Shown here: in pieces, positions 17,338 through 25,534 of the stretch | Layout of the letters: each line of letters begins with the position of its first letter | Position numbering within the stretch: position 1 is the first letter of the stretch | Assembly (NCBI GenBank): GCA_028276475.1 | Contig: JAPYWH010000008.1 | Span: forward strand, 1 to 51,273 | Length of the DNA stretch: 51,273 nt | Direction: 5' to 3' | Origin: Thermocrinis sp. | GTDB taxonomy: Bacteria; Aquificota; Aquificia; Aquificales; Aquificaceae | Made by a program: the position numbers and the translations under genes | Notes under the pieces: generated by a model | Told to the model about the DNA's origin: nothing | Databases searched by the model: none | What the model saw: only the letters and a program-made list of their open reading frames with translations

Positions 17338-17829
17338 ATGGCAAACTACATAACCCTCTTTAGATTCCTGCTTACCTTTCTGGCTGTGCCCTCCATTTTG
17401 AACCAACATCACAAATTAGCCCTCCTTCTGATCCTTTTGGGAGCCCTCAGCGATTGGTTGGACGGAGACACCGCCCGGAAAAGGAATGAGGTCAGCAAAT
17501 TGGGTGTTCTCCTTGACCCCTTCGTGGATAAGGTCTTTGTGCTCTCTTGCCTTTCTGCCTATCTCTACCTTGGACAGGTTTCTCCCTACGCCTTTGTCCT
17601 TTTGCTAATAAGGGAGCTTTACATATCCTTTTTGAGAAGCTTTGCAGTGGAAAAGGGCTACCTTATGAGTGCCTCCTCCCTTGGTAAGCTCAAGACCTTT
17701 GCGGAATTTACCACCTTGGTCTTGCTCGCCCTTGGTAGTCCTTTGGGTAGCCCTGTGCTTTGGTTTTCGGTCCTTTTGGCTTACCTCTCCGCCTTAGACT
17801 ACACCCTTAACTTCTTTAAGCGTTTTTGA
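17338..17829 (+). CDS. pgsA: CDP-alcohol phosphatidyltransferase (PgsA-like)
   Basis: A 163-residue inner-membrane enzyme of phospholipid synthesis with about five hydrophobic segments. The diagnostic motif DxxDGxxAR(8)GxxxDxxxD is complete: DWLDGDTARKR followed by LGVLLDPFVDK. Enzymes of this length and pattern usually make phosphatidylglycerol phosphate from CDP-diacylglycerol and glycerol-3-phosphate; another CDP-alcohol acceptor cannot be excluded. The 3' end overlaps a convergent 50-codon gene by 14 bases. Confidence 0.85.
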   Translation: MANYITLFRFLLTFLAVPSILNQHHKLALLLILLGALSDWLDGDTARKRNEVSKLGVLLDPFVDKVFVLSCLSAYLYLGQVSPYAFVLLLIRELYISFLRSFAVEKGYLMSASSLGKLKTFAEFTTLVLLALGSPLGSPVLWFSVLLAYLSALDYTLNFFKRF

Positions 17830-17968
17830 CTTGTATAACCACCTGCGCCTTTTTGAGAAGGGGAGAGTTCTCCTCTCCTTCGCAAAGGGCTACCACCAAT
17901 CCCTTCTTTATTAGCCTATCTTCCAATTTCTTGGCTAACTTTCTGTCCTTCACTATCAACCTTTTCAT
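17816..17968 (-). CDS. Small basic protein of unknown function (50 residues)
   Basis: A short minus-strand gene with ATG at 17968-17966 and a strong AGGAGGT ribosome site 6 bases upstream, ending in TAA at 17816. The product begins MKRLIVKDRKLAKKLEDRLI, has one Cys in VVALCEGEENS and ends QVVIQVKNA. The alternation of a basic helix, a beta-like VVALC strand and a second beta-like VVIQV strand suggests a compact alpha/beta fold. A CATAAT hexamer lies about 20 bases upstream of the ribosome site. It overlaps the end of the phosphatidyltransferase gene by 14 bases. Not recognised. Confidence 0.65.
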   Translation of the reverse strand: MKRLIVKDRKLAKKLEDRLIKKGLVVALCEGEENSPLLKKAQVVIQVKNA

Positions 17969-18068
17969 TTTTCCACCTCCTTTCAACTTGAGAAATTATG
18001 CGGTGTGCGTTAAGAAATGGTTAAGTTTGGGTACTTTTGATATACACTATAGCCAACCTTCAAATTCA

Positions 18069-18097
18069 TTAAGGCAGATTGAAAACTTTGGTATAAT
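18069..18097 (+). promoter_or_regulatory. Promoter of the first secreted paralogue
   Basis: TTAAGG (18069-18074), a 17-base spacer and TATAAT (18092-18097) precede a leader of about 14 bases that contains AGAGGAGAGG just before the ATG at 18118. Confidence 0.55.
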
Positions 18098-18117
18098 CTT
18101 ATAAAGAGGAGAGGGAG

Positions 18118-19083
18118 ATGGTTAAGGTAATAATAGTGCTGCTTATCTTACTTTTAAGTTTCAGTTCATACGCATCTTTGCAAGCTTGTTCTATAGCCTT
18201 AGATGATATACTGGTTAAAAACTACTCTTACCCAAGAGATGTGTTCTATGTAAGCATCCAATACAATGATGGTAGTATTTTGGGATATGATCCAACCAAG
18301 AGTAAATTTGTGGGTTATAAAGAGGTAGAAACAATAAAAGCAACACCGCCGGTTAAAAAATATAAAGACCCTGAATGGATACTTTATGCATGGCCAATTT
18401 TTGAAAGTTATAAAGATGAATACATCTATATCTATATAAACTCCAATGGCCTACGCATAGTAAAATATCCACCTTCAGTCTCTTACGACTACGATAAGAA
18501 GGGCAATCCAATTGAGGTTGGTAAATACATAACAGCTTACTATATTGAGTGTGCAGAAGGTAAAAATACTGTAAAAATTATGGCAAATGAACCGGCTATC
18601 TTAGGATGGGATGTGAGCGCGCTCTATGGAGAGTGGGAGGAGAGAATAACTAACTATTTTGCTGGTTTAGAAGTCCCAGAAGGTCTTTACGGTTCTTTTG
18701 TAATAACACCAAAAATGGAACAGAGGGAACTGATCTTTTACGTGGATAAAGACTACACGAAGATAAAGATTGAACTTAAGACAAATCCAGAAATTATGAT
18801 GGATGCCCTGAAGGGTTGCTGGGAGCTTGGACTCATCAAAAATAGAGGCATTCTAAACTCTCTGCTTTCAAAGCTTGAGAACGCAGACAGGCAGTATAAG
18901 ATGGGAAGCATAGATACCGCAAAGAAAATCATAAGGGCTTTTAGCAACGAGCTTTCTGCCCTTAAGGGAAAGCAGATAGACAAAAAGTGTGTCTCTGCTT
19001 TGCAGATGGATATAAAGGCTTTTCTTGGTGTGAATATAGTCCAAGAAGGGTTAGAAAAATTTATTAAAGAAAGTGGGTCTTAG
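18118..19083 (+). CDS. Secreted protein with FIMAH-like domain, copy 1 (C-terminal anchor lost)
   Basis: A 321-residue protein with a signal peptide (hydrophobic to about residue 20, ending SSYAS) and two Cys-containing N-terminal segments. The N-terminal two thirds are beta-rich and unrecognised (YPRDVFYVSIQY, GYDPTKSKF). Residues about 236-320 resemble FIMAH-type helical domains (ILNSLLSKLENADRQYKMG, then AFSNELSALKGKQI). It is a tandem paralogue of the next gene but stops at TAG (19081-19083) where the paralogue has TCG. In-frame homology continues past the stop to 19203, without the Cys and hydrophobic segment. The product is thus probably a soluble exported form. Local DNA is AT-richer than its surroundings. 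Confidence 0.7.
   Translation: MVKVIIVLLILLLSFSSYASLQACSIALDDILVKNYSYPRDVFYVSIQYNDGSILGYDPTKSKFVGYKEVETIKATPPVKKYKDPEWILYAWPIFESYKDEYIYIYINSNGLRIVKYPPSVSYDYDKKGNPIEVGKYITAYYIECAEGKNTVKIMANEPAILGWDVSALYGEWEERITNYFAGLEVPEGLYGSFVITPKMEQRELIFYVDKDYTKIKIELKTNPEIMMDALKGCWELGLIKNRGILNSLLSKLENADRQYKMGSIDTAKKIIRAFSNELSALKGKQIDKKCVSALQMDIKAFLGVNIVQEGLEKFIKESGS
18831..19080 (+). repeat. 250-base direct repeat, unit 1
   Basis: This segment aligns without gaps to 19995-20244 with 15 mismatches by hand count (about 94% identity). It encodes the FIMAH-like helical domain. Flanking parts of the two genes are clearly more diverged. Confidence 0.85.
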
Positions 19084-19203
19084 GGAGACAACCTCCAGCC
19101 TCAGAGCGTCAAATCTGAAGGCACACAAGTTCAAGCATCTGGCTCCTCGTCTTCCAAGGGTGGAAGTGGGCGTTCTATGGTTAGTGGCTCGTCTGTATAT
19201 TAG
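19084..19203 (+). pseudogene. Decayed in-frame C-terminal tail of copy 1
   Basis: Beyond the TAG at 19081 the same frame stays open for 39 codons to TAG at 19201. It reads as a relative of the Ser/Gly-rich linker of copy 2 (QPQSVKSEG is shared). The Cys of the copy 2 GCSMGG motif is Arg here, and the membrane segment is absent. Confidence 0.7.
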
Positions 19204-19314
19204 ATGAGAAAGGTAACATATTAACCATGGACCCTGCTTATAATGGTCGTTATAGGCCAGAAGATTGTAAAGGTATGAGGATCTTTAGCAGAAAATAAAA
19301 AGGAGGTGGTGTAT

Positions 19315-20427
19315 ATGGTGGCAATACTACTTAGCTTAATATTAAGCATCAGTTCTTTTGCCTCTTTGCATGATTGTGTTATTGTCCTTGGTGACGAGTT
19401 TACTAGGAACTACTCCTATCCGAGGGATGTTTTCTATGTAAGCATTCAATACCCAAACGGTGGGCTTTTTGGATATGACCCAGCTACGGGGAAATTTACA
19501 GGCTACAAGGATATGGAAGTGATAGAAGTTAAAGCTAAGAAGGGTACACACCCTACTTGGCCATTATTTGAAAATCAAAAGAACAAGTACATATATGTGA
19601 ACCCAAACGGTTTAGAAATGGTAAAGTATCCACCTACAGCTTGGGAAGAATTTGACAGCAATGATAATCTTGTGGAGAGGAAATACTTGACTGGCTATGA
19701 TATAGGTTGTACAGAGGGGAAGAACACAATAAGGATAGTAGCCAAGGAACCAGCCTTAGTATGGTGGGGCGTTTCTGTGGTTTACGAGGAATGGAACAAC
19801 GAAGTTATTCTTAACTATTTTTATGATACTCCAGAACCACCCGAAGGTCTATCTGGCACTTTTATGATAACTCCTGAGATGGGACAGAGGGAGATGGTCT
19901 TTTATGTAGACCCAGATTACAACAAGATAAGGATAGACTTCAAAGTGAACCCAGAAATGCTCATGCAGTCTCTCAATGGATGTGCACAATTGGGACTCAT
20001 CAAAAATAGAGGCATTCTAAACTCTCTACTTTCAAAGCTTCAAAACGCAGACAGGCAGTATAAGATGGGAAATGTGGACACAGCAAAGAACATCATAAGG
20101 GCTTTTAGCAACGAGCTTTCTGCCCTTGAGGGAAAACAGATAGACAAAGAGTGTGTCTCTGCTTTGCAGATGGATATAAAGGCTTTTCTTGGTGTAAATA
20201 TAGTCCAAGAAGGATTAGAAAAATTTATTAAAGAAAGTGGGTCTTCGGGGGACATTTTCCAGCCTCAAAGCGTCAAATCTGAAGGCGAACAAACCCAAGG
20301 CAACAGCCCTTCATCTTCTAAGAAAGGTTTTGGATGTTCTATGGGGGGCACCTCGTCTGCTGTTTATGTGCTTGGATGGCTCTTATTACCAATCTTTATC
20401 CTTGTAAAAAGGCTTAGGAAACTGTAA
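19315..20427 (+). CDS. Secreted protein with FIMAH-like domain and Cys-containing C-terminal sorting tag, copy 2
   Basis: A 370-residue paralogue of the preceding gene. It has an N-terminal signal peptide, a beta-rich domain with NYSYPRDVFYVSIQY in common, a FIMAH-like helical domain (about residues 230-312), and a Ser/Gln-rich linker. The C-terminal tail is GFGCSMGG (Cys about residue 341), then a hydrophobic stretch AVYVLGWLLLPIFILV and the basic end KRLRKL. That tripartite layout is typical of CTERM sorting signals, especially Cys-containing types processed by CPBP-family proteases. AGGAGGT lies 7 bases before the chosen ATG; two in-frame GTGs upstream overlap the ribosome site. Function of the exposed domain unknown. 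Confidence 0.75.
   Translation: MVAILLSLILSISSFASLHDCVIVLGDEFTRNYSYPRDVFYVSIQYPNGGLFGYDPATGKFTGYKDMEVIEVKAKKGTHPTWPLFENQKNKYIYVNPNGLEMVKYPPTAWEEFDSNDNLVERKYLTGYDIGCTEGKNTIRIVAKEPALVWWGVSVVYEEWNNEVILNYFYDTPEPPEGLSGTFMITPEMGQREMVFYVDPDYNKIRIDFKVNPEMLMQSLNGCAQLGLIKNRGILNSLLSKLQNADRQYKMGNVDTAKNIIRAFSNELSALEGKQIDKECVSALQMDIKAFLGVNIVQEGLEKFIKESGSSGDIFQPQSVKSEGEQTQGNSPSSSKKGFGCSMGGTSSAVYVLGWLLLPIFILVKRLRKL
19995..20244 (+). repeat. 250-base direct repeat, unit 2
   Basis: Partner of 18831-19080, offset by 1164 bases, 15 mismatches and no gaps by hand alignment. Confidence 0.85.
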
Positions 20428-20488
20428 GCTTGCAACTAACTCCTATAATTACCTGGGTCCCTGTGAATAGTTAAGTTTGAAGGTTTTG

Positions 20489-20494
20489 TATAAT
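20489..20494 (+). promoter_or_regulatory. -10 element of reverse gyrase (leaderless start)
   Basis: TATAAT predicts initiation at about 20501, four bases before the ATG at 20505. The 77-base gap after the paralogue gene has no ribosome-binding sequence and no clear terminator. Confidence 0.5.
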
Positions 20495-20504
20495 CTTTAA
20501 CTAA

Positions 20505-23500
20505 ATGATAAAGGCGATATTCGGCAAGCTTTGTCCTAACTGTGGAGGAGATATAAGCGTAGAGAGGCTTGAGAAGGGGCTTCCCTGCGAAAAGTGTATG
20601 CCCAAAGAGGGGGACCCTTGCAAAAGCCTAAAGAAGGGGACCCTTTGGGAAGTTTGCCAGGTAGAAAAAGAACTCTTAGAGTGGGTGGAGGAGTTCAGAA
20701 GGGGTGTGTCTGCGGAACCTTGGGATTTGCAAAGGACATGGGCAAAGAGGGTGCTTATGGGACATTCCTTTGGGCTGTTGGCACCCACCGGTGTGGGCAA
20801 AACCTCCTTCGGTCTTTCTATGGTCTCTTTTTTGGCAAAGAAAAACAAAAAGTCCTATGTGATCCTTCCCACCAAGCTGTTGGTGGAACAGACTGTAAGG
20901 AAGCTAAAAAGCTTTGGATTGGACGAAAGGCACATCCTATATTTTGGGGACGATACAGAGAAAGAAAAGAGGGAGAAGAGGAAAAGGTTAGAGGATGGGA
21001 ACTTTTTGGTGCTCGTTTCCACCTCCATGTTTCTTTACAAAAACTATGAGAGCCTACCGAAAGATTTTGCCTTTATCTTTGTGGATGATGTGGATTCCTT
21101 TTTGAAGACCGCTAAAAACATAGACAAAGCCCTCTATCTTCTGAACTTCTCTCCCGAGGATATAGGGCTTGCCCTAAGGCTTATCCGATTGAAGGAAAAG
21201 CTAAACAAAAGCCAAGAGGATTGGGAGGAAATAAAAAAACTCTCCGAGCAGGTTGCCACAGTGTCCCAAAAGAGAAAGGGTGTCCTTGTGGTGTCCTCCG
21301 CCACCTCTAACCCAAGGTCAAGCAGGATCAAGCTCTTTAGGGAACTTTTGGGCTTTGAGGTGGGAACTCCCACCTTTTACCTTAGGAACGTGTTGGACGC
21401 CTACGAAGACATAAACAAACTTCCCTTGGAGGAGTGGATCAGAAAGCTTGGCAAGGGAGGGCTGGTCTTTGTTCCCTCCGACAAAGGGAAGGAGTACGTG
21501 GATGTCCTAAAGGAGGAACTCTCCCAAAAGGGAATAGCCTGTTTAACCTACGAGGAGCTTTCAGAAGAGAACTTAGCCCGTTATGAAAAGGGAGAGGTAG
21601 ATGTGCTCATAGGTATTGCGTCCTATAGGAACCCTTTGGCGAGGGGCTTTGACATGCCTCACGTGGTAAGGTATGCCATCTTCTACGGAGTGCCAAAGAT
21701 CGTTGTCTCCCTGAGGTTTGAGGAGAACCTCTCCCACCTGCTTTGGGCTTTAAGTAGCATAAGGGCGGAGATCGTCAAAAAACTTCCGCATTTATCCCAG
21801 AAAATTGACAGTTGGCTCACAGCCCTAAAGAAATACCAATACCTAAGCGAGGAGTTTTTGCAAGATAAACCTCAGCTTAGGGAAAAGATTGAAAACCTCA
21901 AGAGGGAAATAGAGGAATTTTTCAATTCGGAGGAGGTCTCAAAGCTCTTGCAAACTTCGGAGGATATAACCCTTAAGCTTGAAGAGGATGGTGGTAAGCT
22001 TTTTGTTTCCGATGCCACCGGCTACCTTCAAGCCAGCGGTAGGACCTCCCGTATGTTTGCGGGTGGCATAAGCAAAGGTCTAAGCCTGGTGCTTGTGGAT
22101 GACAGAAGGGTTTTCAAACATTTGCAGAAAAAGGTCCGATGGTTCAGTGACGATATAGAGTTTGTAGAGTTAGGGCGGATTGACCTTGAAGGCGTTCTTG
22201 CTGAAATAGACAAGGATAGGCTTTTGATAAGAAGGTTCCTTGAGGGGCAGGAAGTCCAAGAAAGGAACACACTGCTAAAGCCCATCCTCTTGGTGGTGGA
22301 GTCTCCCAACAAGGCACGCACCATAGCCAACTTCTTTGGAAAGCCTGTCAGGAGGAGAATAAACGGGCATGAGGTTTATGAAACATCCACCGAGAGCCTA
22401 TATTTGATGATCAGTGCGTCTTTGGGTCATGTCCTTGATCTGGTGCCCGAGGGTGGCTTTCACGGAGTTTTGGTGGATGGGTATGTTAGCCCAATTTATC
22501 AGACAATTGAAGGAAAGGAGGATGTGATAAACAGCCTTAGAAGATTAGCCCTTGAAAGCCAAGAAGTTTTTATAGCCACAGACCCGGACGCGGAGGGTGA
22601 AAAGATCGGCTGGGACATAGCGAACCTGCTCAGACCCTTTGTCAAAAGCATAAGGCGTATGGAGTTTCACGAGGTTACCAAGAAGGCAATAATAAAATCC
22701 CTAAAAGAACTCAGGGACATAGACGAAAACAAGGTTAAAGCTCAGGTAGTCCGAAGGGTCTCCGACCGGTGGGTGGGCTTTGAATTTTCCCAAAGGCTTT
22801 GGAGTGCCCTCGGCAAAAACTGGCTCTCTGCGGGTAGGGTTCAAACGCCCGTCTTGGGTTGGATCATACAAAGGGAAAAGGAATACAGGCAGAAAGTTTA
22901 TAAGGTGCAAATAGACCTTTCCCAAGAAGGCAGGAAGTTTTTGCTTGAGCTTACCTTTGAGGAAAAGGATAAAGCAAAAGCCTTCTTTGAAAGCTTAGAA
23001 AAGGTAGATATAAAGGTCCTCGGAGAAAGGGAAGAGCTAAGAAATCCTCCTCCACCCTACAGAACAGATACCATGCTAAAGGATGCCAGCGACAGATACA
23101 GGTTTTCCTTGCCAAAGACCATGGAGCTCGCCCAAAGCCTGTTTGAATGGGGATTTATAACCTATCATAGAACAGACTCAGTTAGGGTCTCAGACTACGG
23201 CATAGCCTTAGCGGGTGAATACATAAAGGAGGAATTTGGAAAAGAGTACTTTAGCCCAAGGATGTGGGGAGAAGGCGGAGCCCATGAGTGTATTAGACCT
23301 ACCAAAGCTTTGGAACCGGAGGAGCTAAGGTCCTTATGGCTCAGCGGTCAGTTAGGTGTGGACGGCTTTAGCAGAGATCATCTCCTGTTGTATGAGCTCA
23401 TCTTTAAGAGGTTCATGGCAAGCCAGATGAGACCGGTGAAGGTTAAAGTTATAGATGTTCTCATAAAGGCGGGGGAATTTGAAATCTCCCGGGAGTTAGT

Positions 23501-23942
23501 CATGGATATTTTGGAGGATGGCTGGAACAGAATCCTCAGGTTTGAACTACAACCTCCACTTTCCGGTGAGTTAGACGTCAAAGATAGAAAGACGCTAAAG
23601 GTCCAGCCCAAGGCTTACCTTTACACCCACGGCGAGTTGGTGCAAGAGATGAAAAATAGGGGCATAGGCAGACCCTCCACCTACGCCACCATAATAGCCA
23701 AGCTCATAGAGAGGGGTTATGTGATAGAAAATAAAGGCTTTCTTATACCCACGAACCTCGGCAAAAAGGTATATGAATTTTTGAGTGCGGAAGATAGCAT
23801 AAAAAAGTTTCTTTCTGAGGAATGGACAAAGGAACTGGAAGCCCTCATGGACTTGGTGGAGGAGGGCAAAGAGGATTATGTGAAAATTTTAAGGGAGCTT
23901 TACCACCAAATCCTTGCGGTAAAAGTAGAAGAAAAGCCCTGA
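20505..23942 (+). CDS. rgy: Reverse gyrase
   Basis: A 1145-residue ATP-dependent type IA topoisomerase that introduces positive supercoils; the hallmark enzyme of hyperthermophiles. Order of parts: N-terminal zinc finger (Cys10, 13, 28, 31), SF2 helicase-like domain with Walker A PTGVGKTS (about 95-102) and DDVD (194-197), helicase C-terminal part with a SGRTSRMF motif, then the topoisomerase half. The TOPRIM begins at about 593 (VVESPNKARTI) with DPDAEGE, and the nucleophilic tyrosine is Tyr887 in FITYHRTDS. Full length and intact. The 3' end meets a convergent gene at a small hairpin. Confidence 0.97.
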   Translation: MIKAIFGKLCPNCGGDISVERLEKGLPCEKCMPKEGDPCKSLKKGTLWEVCQVEKELLEWVEEFRRGVSAEPWDLQRTWAKRVLMGHSFGLLAPTGVGKTSFGLSMVSFLAKKNKKSYVILPTKLLVEQTVRKLKSFGLDERHILYFGDDTEKEKREKRKRLEDGNFLVLVSTSMFLYKNYESLPKDFAFIFVDDVDSFLKTAKNIDKALYLLNFSPEDIGLALRLIRLKEKLNKSQEDWEEIKKLSEQVATVSQKRKGVLVVSSATSNPRSSRIKLFRELLGFEVGTPTFYLRNVLDAYEDINKLPLEEWIRKLGKGGLVFVPSDKGKEYVDVLKEELSQKGIACLTYEELSEENLARYEKGEVDVLIGIASYRNPLARGFDMPHVVRYAIFYGVPKIVVSLRFEENLSHLLWALSSIRAEIVKKLPHLSQKIDSWLTALKKYQYLSEEFLQDKPQLREKIENLKREIEEFFNSEEVSKLLQTSEDITLKLEEDGGKLFVSDATGYLQASGRTSRMFAGGISKGLSLVLVDDRRVFKHLQKKVRWFSDDIEFVELGRIDLEGVLAEIDKDRLLIRRFLEGQEVQERNTLLKPILLVVESPNKARTIANFFGKPVRRRINGHEVYETSTESLYLMISASLGHVLDLVPEGGFHGVLVDGYVSPIYQTIEGKEDVINSLRRLALESQEVFIATDPDAEGEKIGWDIANLLRPFVKSIRRMEFHEVTKKAIIKSLKELRDIDENKVKAQVVRRVSDRWVGFEFSQRLWSALGKNWLSAGRVQTPVLGWIIQREKEYRQKVYKVQIDLSQEGRKFLLELTFEEKDKAKAFFESLEKVDIKVLGEREELRNPPPPYRTDTMLKDASDRYRFSLPKTMELAQSLFEWGFITYHRTDSVRVSDYGIALAGEYIKEEFGKEYFSPRMWGEGGAHECIRPTKALEPEELRSLWLSGQLGVDGFSRDHLLLYELIFKRFMASQMRPVKVKVIDVLIKAGEFEISRELVMDILEDGWNRILRFELQPPLSGELDVKDRKTLKVQPKAYLYTHGELVQEMKNRGIGRPSTYATIIAKLIERGYVIENKGFLIPTNLGKKVYEFLSAEDSIKKFLSEEWTKELEALMDLVEEGKEDYVKILRELYHQILAVKVEEKP

Positions 23943-23947
23943 GGGCT
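23935..23947. terminator. Small hairpin shared by the convergent rgy and DUF-like genes
   Basis: AGCCC (23935-23939) pairs with GGGCT (23943-23947); the three-base loop TGA is the rgy stop codon. On the minus strand TTTT follows the stem, a weak terminator. It repeats the arrangement at 15207-15224. Confidence 0.4.
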
Positions 23948-24374
23948 ACTTACCAAATATCTTTTTTATTCTGTTGAACAGCCCTCCGAACCTTCTGTTT
24001 ACCTCCAGCCTTAACTCCTCTGCTATGGTGCCCAGCCTTCCTGACACCTTGGATAGCACCGATTTGTCCTTTACCTTGTCTCCTTCAAGAAACTCCTTTA
24101 AGAGTTCGTTGGTTTTTTCCACCGCTTCTAAGACCCTTCTGAGCTCCTTTTCGTTTTCAAGGTCAAGCCTGTTTATACGGGCTTCTATGCACTTTAACAT
24201 GCCCTCCAAGGCACTGTCAAAGGCGGGAGTAGCCAGAAGTTCCACCAGCTTTGCCCTGAGCCTAAAACGATAATCCTCTAAATGATGGGCAAAGGGCTCC
24301 TTTTCCTTTACATTATCCAGAAATTCTTCCACTATGAGAACTACCCTCTCTTCTATGCTATAGACCTTTTCCAT
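23946..24374 (-). CDS. Uncharacterised helical protein
   Basis: A 142-residue, highly charged, helix-rich protein without signal peptide, membrane segment or cysteine-rich motif (one Cys, in LKCIEARIN). It begins EKVYSIEERVVLIVEEFLDN and ends in a basic amphipathic stretch, FGGLFNRIKKIFGK, that could bind membrane or nucleic acid. It follows the FBP aldolase/phosphatase gene by 3 bases and is probably co-transcribed. No family recognised; the ribosome site is weak (GAAAG). Confidence 0.7.
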   Translation of the reverse strand: MEKVYSIEERVVLIVEEFLDNVKEKEPFAHHLEDYRFRLRAKLVELLATPAFDSALEGMLKCIEARINRLDLENEKELRRVLEAVEKTNELLKEFLEGDKVKDKSVLSKVSGRLGTIAEELRLEVNRRFGGLFNRIKKIFGK

Positions 24375-24377
24375 CTT

Positions 24378-25523
24378 TCAGTCCGTTTCTGTGTGATGCT
24401 CTTCGCCTGTGGGGGCTTTTTTGCCCTCTTCCAGCTCGTAGAACCTGTCTTCCAGCTTCTTGAGGATCTTGGGAAGGGTTGTGTATTCCATCTCTTCGGA
24501 GGGTAGCCTGTGGGGTTCAAAAATACCCTGCCTCCTGAGAATGTCTGCGATAAGCTGGGCTTGTTCCCTTGCCCTGTCAAAGGCGGGGTCGTCAAAGAGG
24601 TCCCTTGGACCTATCAGCTTGCCGTTGGCGATCTGATAACCCGCCGCTATTACCCTCGGCGGTCCATCAAAGCGGGTGGGAGTTGCCTGCTTAAAGGATA
24701 CGGGCATAAGAGGTCCGTTGTGGGACCCTCTCATCCAACCTTCCACGATCCAAGGTCTTGCAAAGGGCTCAAGCACTTCACCAACTGCAGGAAAACCAGA
24801 CTGAGCCCTAACGATCATAACTGGGTCATCCTTTCCTACATACTTGCCAGCGATAAGGGAGAGCCTTTGGGTGGAAGCAACCGCCGCAATCTCTCCGTCC
24901 GAATTCCTCCATACGCTTTTGACCGCATACCTTTCCACACTGCCGATCAGTGCCAAAAGGTCATACAGCTCTGCGGGGGTTGATAGCTTAACTGCCTTTC
25001 CTGTAAAGGTATCCAACACTTCAAAGGTAAATCCGTCGTGCATTTTGGGGTCTATGACCAAGCCCGCACAGACCATTGGGTCTGCAAACATCTCATAAAG
25101 GGGTAAGTTCCACGCACTGGGGGAGGTTTTATCCGCAAAAAACACGATCACAGGCTCAGATGGTCTTTCTTCAAACTCCATCTCTGCCACACCCGGACCC
25201 ATACCCTTAACGTTTCCAGAGAAGGTGTCCGAAAGCAAGTCTTGTCCTGCGCCATACAGTTTTAGTTTTTTGGAAATTGCTGTTCCCTCCTCAAAAGCCC
25301 TCCAGGCTATGCCGTGCACCAGCTCGCTATCCACAACGTGCTGATGGGTCATAACCAGGGCAATATCGTCACCGCAGACCAGTGTTTGACAATCAATGAG
25401 ATTGCCCTTTTCCACCTCTTTAAGCCCTACCTCTTGAACCTTTTGCAAAACCTCCGGATGCACACCAGAGTGTCCCACAAATCCCCCTATGTCTGCCTTT
25501 ATTACGCTCAGCGTGATCTTCAT
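24378..25523 (-). CDS. fbp: Fructose-1,6-bisphosphate aldolase/phosphatase (archaeal type)
   Basis: A 381-residue bifunctional enzyme joining glyceraldehyde-3-phosphate and dihydroxyacetone phosphate and then removing the 1-phosphate to give fructose-6-phosphate. This is a unidirectional gluconeogenic step of thermophilic autotrophs. The N-terminal KADIGGFVGHSGVHPE block supplies metal and substrate ligands; GDDIALVMTHQHG-like residues, GAGQDLL, and the C-terminal MRGSHNGPLMPV and FDGPPRVIAAGYQ are characteristic. The C-terminal extension after about residue 360 is charged and variable. AAGGAGGTGCATT precedes the ATG. It fits an organism fixing carbon by the reductive TCA cycle. Confidence 0.95.
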   Translation of the reverse strand: MKITLSVIKADIGGFVGHSGVHPEVLQKVQEVGLKEVEKGNLIDCQTLVCGDDIALVMTHQHVVDSELVHGIAWRAFEEGTAISKKLKLYGAGQDLLSDTFSGNVKGMGPGVAEMEFEERPSEPVIVFFADKTSPSAWNLPLYEMFADPMVCAGLVIDPKMHDGFTFEVLDTFTGKAVKLSTPAELYDLLALIGSVERYAVKSVWRNSDGEIAAVASTQRLSLIAGKYVGKDDPVMIVRAQSGFPAVGEVLEPFARPWIVEGWMRGSHNGPLMPVSFKQATPTRFDGPPRVIAAGYQIANGKLIGPRDLFDDPAFDRAREQAQLIADILRRQGIFEPHRLPSEEMEYTTLPKILKKLEDRFYELEEGKKAPTGEEHHTETD

Positions 25524-25534
25524 AATGCACCTCC

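Noticed and set aside
20194-20244. Programmed readthrough signal at the copy 1/copy 2 divergence point
   Set aside because: The tail behind the copy 1 TAG lacks the Cys and membrane segment, so readthrough would not restore a working tag; decay is the simpler reading.
18118-20427. Mobile element around the paralogue pair
   Set aside because: Tandem duplication and AT-richness are visible, but no transposase, integrase or terminal inverted repeats were found.
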